This document shows positions 61,092 to 64,000 of a stretch of 64,000 nucleotides of DNA, piece by piece. The DNA is taken from positions 124,001 to 188,000 of the forward strand of contig NZ_ARYN01000008.1 in assembly GCF_002094855.1 (NCBI RefSeq), read 5' to 3'. Positions within the stretch are counted from its first letter, which is position 1. Each line of letters begins with the position of its first letter. The translations under genes and the position numbers were made by a program. Source of the DNA: Zunongwangia atlantica 22II14-10F7 (GTDB lineage: Bacteria; Bacteroidota; Bacteroidia; Flavobacteriales; Flavobacteriaceae). The notes beneath the pieces are model-generated. The model searched no databases, was not told where the DNA came from, and saw only the letters and a list, made by a program, of their open reading frames with translations.

Positions 61092-62822
61092 TTAGCCTAA
61101 TTGCAATTCAGCTTTAATTCGGCTAATCTTTTCTTTTAATTCTTTATTCTTTTCTTCAAAATCACTTACGCTTTCTAAAGAAGTATTTACACTGAAGTAG
61201 AATTTGATCTTTGGCTCAGTTCCACTTGGGCGAGCTGCGATCTTGGTTCCATCTTCAGTATAATAAATTAGTACGTTAGACTTTGGAATAGTGATTTCAC
61301 TTTCGGTATGGTCGTTTTGGTTTTTAGCGATAGAAGATTGATAATCTTCAACTAAAACCACTTTCTCACCATCAATGGTTTCCCATGGTTTTTCTCTAAG
61401 ATCGATAAGCATTTGTTTGATCTCCTGCTCACCTTCGATTCCTTTTTTAACCAAAGAAATTAATTCTTCCTTATATAAACCGTAAGTGGTATAAAGTTCT
61501 AATAATTTTTCGTAGAACGAGCTTCCCTGAGCTTTTAAGAATGCTGAAATTTCGCAAGCTAATAGGGTAGAGGTTACGGCATCTTTATCGCGAACAAAGT
61601 CGCCCACCATATAACCAAAACTTTCTTCACCACCACCAATAAAATCTAATTCTGGATGATCTTTAATTAACTTGGCGATCCATTTAAATCCAGTTAAAAC
61701 CTCTTTGTATTCAACTCCGTAAGCTTCAGAAAGGTTTTTAAGCATTGGTGTAGAAACGATGGTAGAAGCAATAAACTCGTTACCATCCATCTTATCAGCT
61801 TTTTTCCATTGCTCTAAAAGGAACCAGGTCATTACGATCATGGTTTGATTTCCATTTAAAAGCTCAAGCTTATTTTCGCTATTTCTAACCGCAATTCCTA
61901 AACGGTCACAATCTGGATCTGTACCAATTACAATATCAGCTCCTTTTTCTTCAGCAATATCCAAAGCCATTTTTAGAGCTTCTGGCTCTTCTGGGTTAGG
62001 AGATTTTACTGTAGGGAAATTACCATCTGGTTCGCGTTGCTCTTCAACAATAGTTACATTGCTGAAACCTGCTTTTTCCAGTACCGGCGGAACCATAGTG
62101 ATAGAAGTACCGTGAAGTGAAGTGAAAACAATTGCAAGGTCTGCTTTTGCTTCTGCTGAAGTATCAAAACTTCCGTTTGCTACTGAGGCATCGATAAATT
62201 TTTCGTCAACTTCTTTATCGATTTTATGAATAAGATCGGCTTTCGCATCAAAGCTAATTGCCTCATATTCTAATCCATTAATCTCTTCAACCAAAGCTTT
62301 ATCCTGTGGTGGTACTAATTGCCCCCCATCCTGCCAGTACACTTTATATCCATTATATTCTGGTGGATTATGACTCGCTGTTAAAACAATTCCGCAGTGA
62401 CAATCAAGATCTTTTACGGCAAAAGAAAGCTCTGGAGTAGGTCTTAGATCTGAAAATAAGAAAACTTCAATATCATTAGCTGAAAAAACATCTGCAACAA
62501 CCTGAGCCAGTTCTTTACTATTATTTCTACAATCGTAAGCAATCGCAACTTTTAGCGCTTCATCAGAAAATTCTCTTTTAAGGAAATTAGAAAGTCCTTG
62601 TGTATTTTTTCCTAACGTGTATTTGTTGATTCGGTTAGTACCAACACCCATCACTCCGCGCATTCCACCTGTACCAAACTCTGCATTTTTGTAAAAACTA
62701 TCCTCTAATTCTGCAGGATTGTTTTCTATAAGATTATTAATCTCTTGCTTCGTTTCTTCATCAAAAACATCGGTAAGCCAGGTTTGGGCTTTCGCTAAAA
62801 TTTCAGGTTTAGGTTGTGACAT
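61092..62822 (-). CDS. Phospho-sugar mutase (phosphoglucomutase/phosphomannomutase type)
   Basis: The 576-residue enzyme belongs to the alpha-D-phosphohexomutase family and interconverts hexose 1- and 6-phosphates. The phosphorylated Ser is in GIVLTASHNPPEYNGYK (~148), the metal loop is DPDCDRLGIAV (~300), the sugar-binding loop is GGGEESFGYM (~402), and the phosphate-binding loop is AARPSGTEPKIKFYFS near the end. Length matches the PGM/PMM2-like longer group rather than the 450-residue GlmM/ManB group. It lies between a glycosyltransferase and an ABC exporter gene on the same strand. Substrate preference (glucose or mannose) is not decided by sequence. Confidence 0.93.
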   Translation of the reverse strand: MSQPKPEILAKAQTWLTDVFDEETKQEINNLIENNPAELEDSFYKNAEFGTGGMRGVMGVGTNRINKYTLGKNTQGLSNFLKREFSDEALKVAIAYDCRNNSKELAQVVADVFSANDIEVFLFSDLRPTPELSFAVKDLDCHCGIVLTASHNPPEYNGYKVYWQDGGQLVPPQDKALVEEINGLEYEAISFDAKADLIHKIDKEVDEKFIDASVANGSFDTSAEAKADLAIVFTSLHGTSITMVPPVLEKAGFSNVTIVEEQREPDGNFPTVKSPNPEEPEALKMALDIAEEKGADIVIGTDPDCDRLGIAVRNSENKLELLNGNQTMIVMTWFLLEQWKKADKMDGNEFIASTIVSTPMLKNLSEAYGVEYKEVLTGFKWIAKLIKDHPELDFIGGGEESFGYMVGDFVRDKDAVTSTLLACEISAFLKAQGSSFYEKLLELYTTYGLYKEELISLVKKGIEGEQEIKQMLIDLREKPWETIDGEKVVLVEDYQSSIAKNQNDHTESEITIPKSNVLIYYTEDGTKIAARPSGTEPKIKFYFSVNTSLESVSDFEEKNKELKEKISRIKAELQLG

Positions 62823-62890
62823 AATTTTGGTTTTAGTTTTAGTAGTTCACACAAAATAGAGTTCAAAAATAATATTTTCTATCTTGAAAC

Positions 62891-63850
62891 TTAATAATTC
62901 TCTGTTGTTTTAGTAATAAGATAACGTTCTTTATCTCGCTTGCTTCTTAATATTAATTCGCCAACAAATCCTGCCAGGAAAAGTTGAGAACCTATAATCA
63001 TCACGGTTAGTGCAATATAAAACCAGGGATTTAGTGCAACAAGGATATTAGGTTCGTTATTATACATTTTATAAAGTTTGGAAAATCCTACATATCCAGC
63101 GGTAAAAAATCCAATGACAAACATCAAGACGCCCAAAGATCCAAATAAATGCATTGGTCTGCGGCCAAATTTAGATAAAAACCAAATGGTTAAAAGATCC
63201 AGAAAGCCAAAAATAAAACGTTCGGGACCAAATTTGGTTTTACCATATTTTCTAGCCTGATGTTTTACTTCTTTTTCGGCAATTTTATAAAAGCCTGCAT
63301 TTTTTGCCAAAACCGGGATGTAGCGATGCATTTCTCCGTAAACATCGATGTTTTTTATAACCGCTTTGTTGTAAGCTTTTAGTCCGCAATTAAAATCATG
63401 CAATTTTAATCCTGAAGTTTTTCTTGCCGCAGCATTAAATAATTTTGAAGGTAGATTTTTAGCTAAAACCGAGTCATATCTTTTCTTTTTCCAGCCAGAA
63501 ACTAATTGATACTCTTCTTCAGAAATCATTTTATAAAGTTCTGGAATTTCATCTGGATTATCCTGTAGATCGGCATCCATGGTGATCACTACATCACCTT
63601 CAGCTTTTAAAAATCCGGCATGTAAAGCCTGAGATTTGCCATAATTACGATTAAATTTTATGCCTTTAACCGCTTTGTCTTTATCGGCAATTGCAGCGAT
63701 AGTTTTCCAGGAATTATCTGTACTGCCATCGTCTATAAAGATGATCTCATAAGAAAAGGAATTGGATCGCATTACTTTTGCGATCCAATTGTATAATTCT
63801 GCTAAAGATTGCTCTTCGTTAAGAAGAGGTATTACTACGGAAATCTGCAT
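62891..63850 (-). CDS. DPM1/GtrB-like family 2 glycosyltransferase with two membrane helices
   Basis: The 319-residue protein has a GT2 domain at ~1-225: VVIPLLNEEQSLAELYNWI, IDDGSTDNSW, the DAD motif in ITMDADLQDNPDEI (~90), and FNCGLKAYNK. Two C-terminal transmembrane helices follow (~232-255 and ~270-300). This is the layout of polyprenyl-phosphate sugar synthases such as GtrB and ArnC. It transfers a sugar from a nucleotide donor to a lipid phosphate carrier at the inner face of the inner membrane. It is upstream of the mutase gene by 68 bp, and 13 bp after the stop of a small membrane protein gene. Confidence 0.92.
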   Translation of the reverse strand: MQISVVIPLLNEEQSLAELYNWIAKVMRSNSFSYEIIFIDDGSTDNSWKTIAAIADKDKAVKGIKFNRNYGKSQALHAGFLKAEGDVVITMDADLQDNPDEIPELYKMISEEEYQLVSGWKKKRYDSVLAKNLPSKLFNAAARKTSGLKLHDFNCGLKAYNKAVIKNIDVYGEMHRYIPVLAKNAGFYKIAEKEVKHQARKYGKTKFGPERFIFGFLDLLTIWFLSKFGRRPMHLFGSLGVLMFVIGFFTAGYVGFSKLYKMYNNEPNILVALNPWFYIALTVMIIGSQLFLAGFVGELILRSKRDKERYLITKTTENY

Positions 63851-63863
63851 TAAATTTTATTTT

Positions 63864-64000
63864 CTAATAAGCCTGAGGATCTTTTTTTCTGAAAATCAAT
63901 GCCAGAATAAGACCAATTACCGCCCAAAAAGCCAACTGATATATATATGATTTAAGCTGGTTTAATAATGAAAATTGATTATTTGACATTACTTCCTGAA
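63864..64000 (-). CDS. End of a membrane protein gene (partial or 41-residue ORF; DUF4199-like tail possible)
   Basis: The minus strand ends with a TAG at 63864-63866, 13 bp upstream of the glycosyltransferase start. The frame is open to the window edge (QEV before the Met) and includes one transmembrane helix (QLAFWAVIGLILALIFRKK), followed by DPQAY. It can be the C-terminus of a longer protein, as DUF4199 proteins end in a membrane helix and Lys-rich tail and are often found before such a glycosyltransferase, or a 41-residue protein starting at the ATG at 63987-63989. The window edge prevents a decision. Confidence 0.55.
   Translation of the reverse strand, partial: QEVMSNNQFSLLNQLKSYIYQLAFWAVIGLILALIFRKKDPQAY

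Noticed and set aside
1-64000. CRISPR arrays, tRNA or rRNA genes, phage or integrase genes
   Set aside because: Intergenic gaps are short and fully inspected; none has regularly spaced repeats, cloverleaf-type sequence or mobile-element proteins.

Overview
The window looks like a chromosomal segment of a marine-type member of the Flavobacteriaceae (Bacteroidota). The evidence is AT-rich DNA, a SusC/SusD pair, many lipoproteins with a Cys lipobox, little Shine-Dalgarno signal, several exact TAnnTTTG (-7) promoter boxes, DUF4136, PRC-barrel and fasciclin proteins, and a large single-chain PurL. I see no rRNA, tRNA, CRISPR array, phage or transposase gene. Genus-level assignment is not possible from the sequence alone.

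Left part (1-22,170): a carbohydrate locus without any recognisable glycosidase. On the minus strand sit a DUF1080 (3-keto-disaccharide hydrolase type) lipoprotein, two xylose-isomerase-like TIM-barrel proteins, a Gfo/Idh/MocA dehydrogenase and a NupG-like MFS permease. Diverging from them is a GMC oxidoreductase with a gluconate-2-dehydrogenase subunit-3 partner. After a periplasmic GyrI-like protein come a haloperoxidase/PAP2-type lipoprotein, two tandem giant FG-GAP/ASPIC-UnbV lipoproteins and a SusC/SusD pair. Together they suggest uptake of an oligosaccharide or glycoside and its oxidative (3-keto) breakdown instead of simple hydrolysis.

Middle part (22,458-39,027): lipid turnover (a YegS-like lipid kinase divergent from an App1-type phosphatidate phosphatase), the RNA-binding protein Tex, a PRC-barrel and a small membrane protein, an M28 peptidase, fasciclin and YtxH proteins. 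Then comes an osmotic-stress group: a trehalose-6-phosphate synthase/phosphatase fusion divergent from a GH15 enzyme, and two paralogous MscS channels. An SMP-30-like lactonase follows.

Beta-oxidation operon (45,601 down to 39,002): marR, a fused hydroxyacyl-CoA dehydrogenase/enoyl-CoA hydratase, thiolase, a four-helix-bundle (23S rRNA IVP family) gene and acyl-CoA dehydrogenase, with the acyl-CoA ligase just upstream. An 18-bp perfect palindrome next to an exact -7 box precedes marR. The four-helix-bundle gene is flanked by ~28-bp inverted repeats, and a gene-less copy of the same repeat pair fills the gap between the two upstream genes. This is the most unusual structure in the window.

Right part (47,700-64,000): a DUF4136 lipoprotein, a small pseudogene broken by two in-frame stops, purL, a secreted endonuclease I with a lamin-tail domain, an RsmB-type rRNA methyltransferase, a BNR/YCF48-like lipoprotein, an ECF sigma / membrane anti-sigma-like / periplasmic protein operon, an MsbA-like ABC exporter, a phosphohexomutase, a DPM1-like glycosyltransferase and the end of a small membrane protein. 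A ~90-bp interspersed repeat occurs at 1198-1287 and, inverted, at 57114-57205, with a decayed copy near 37967.
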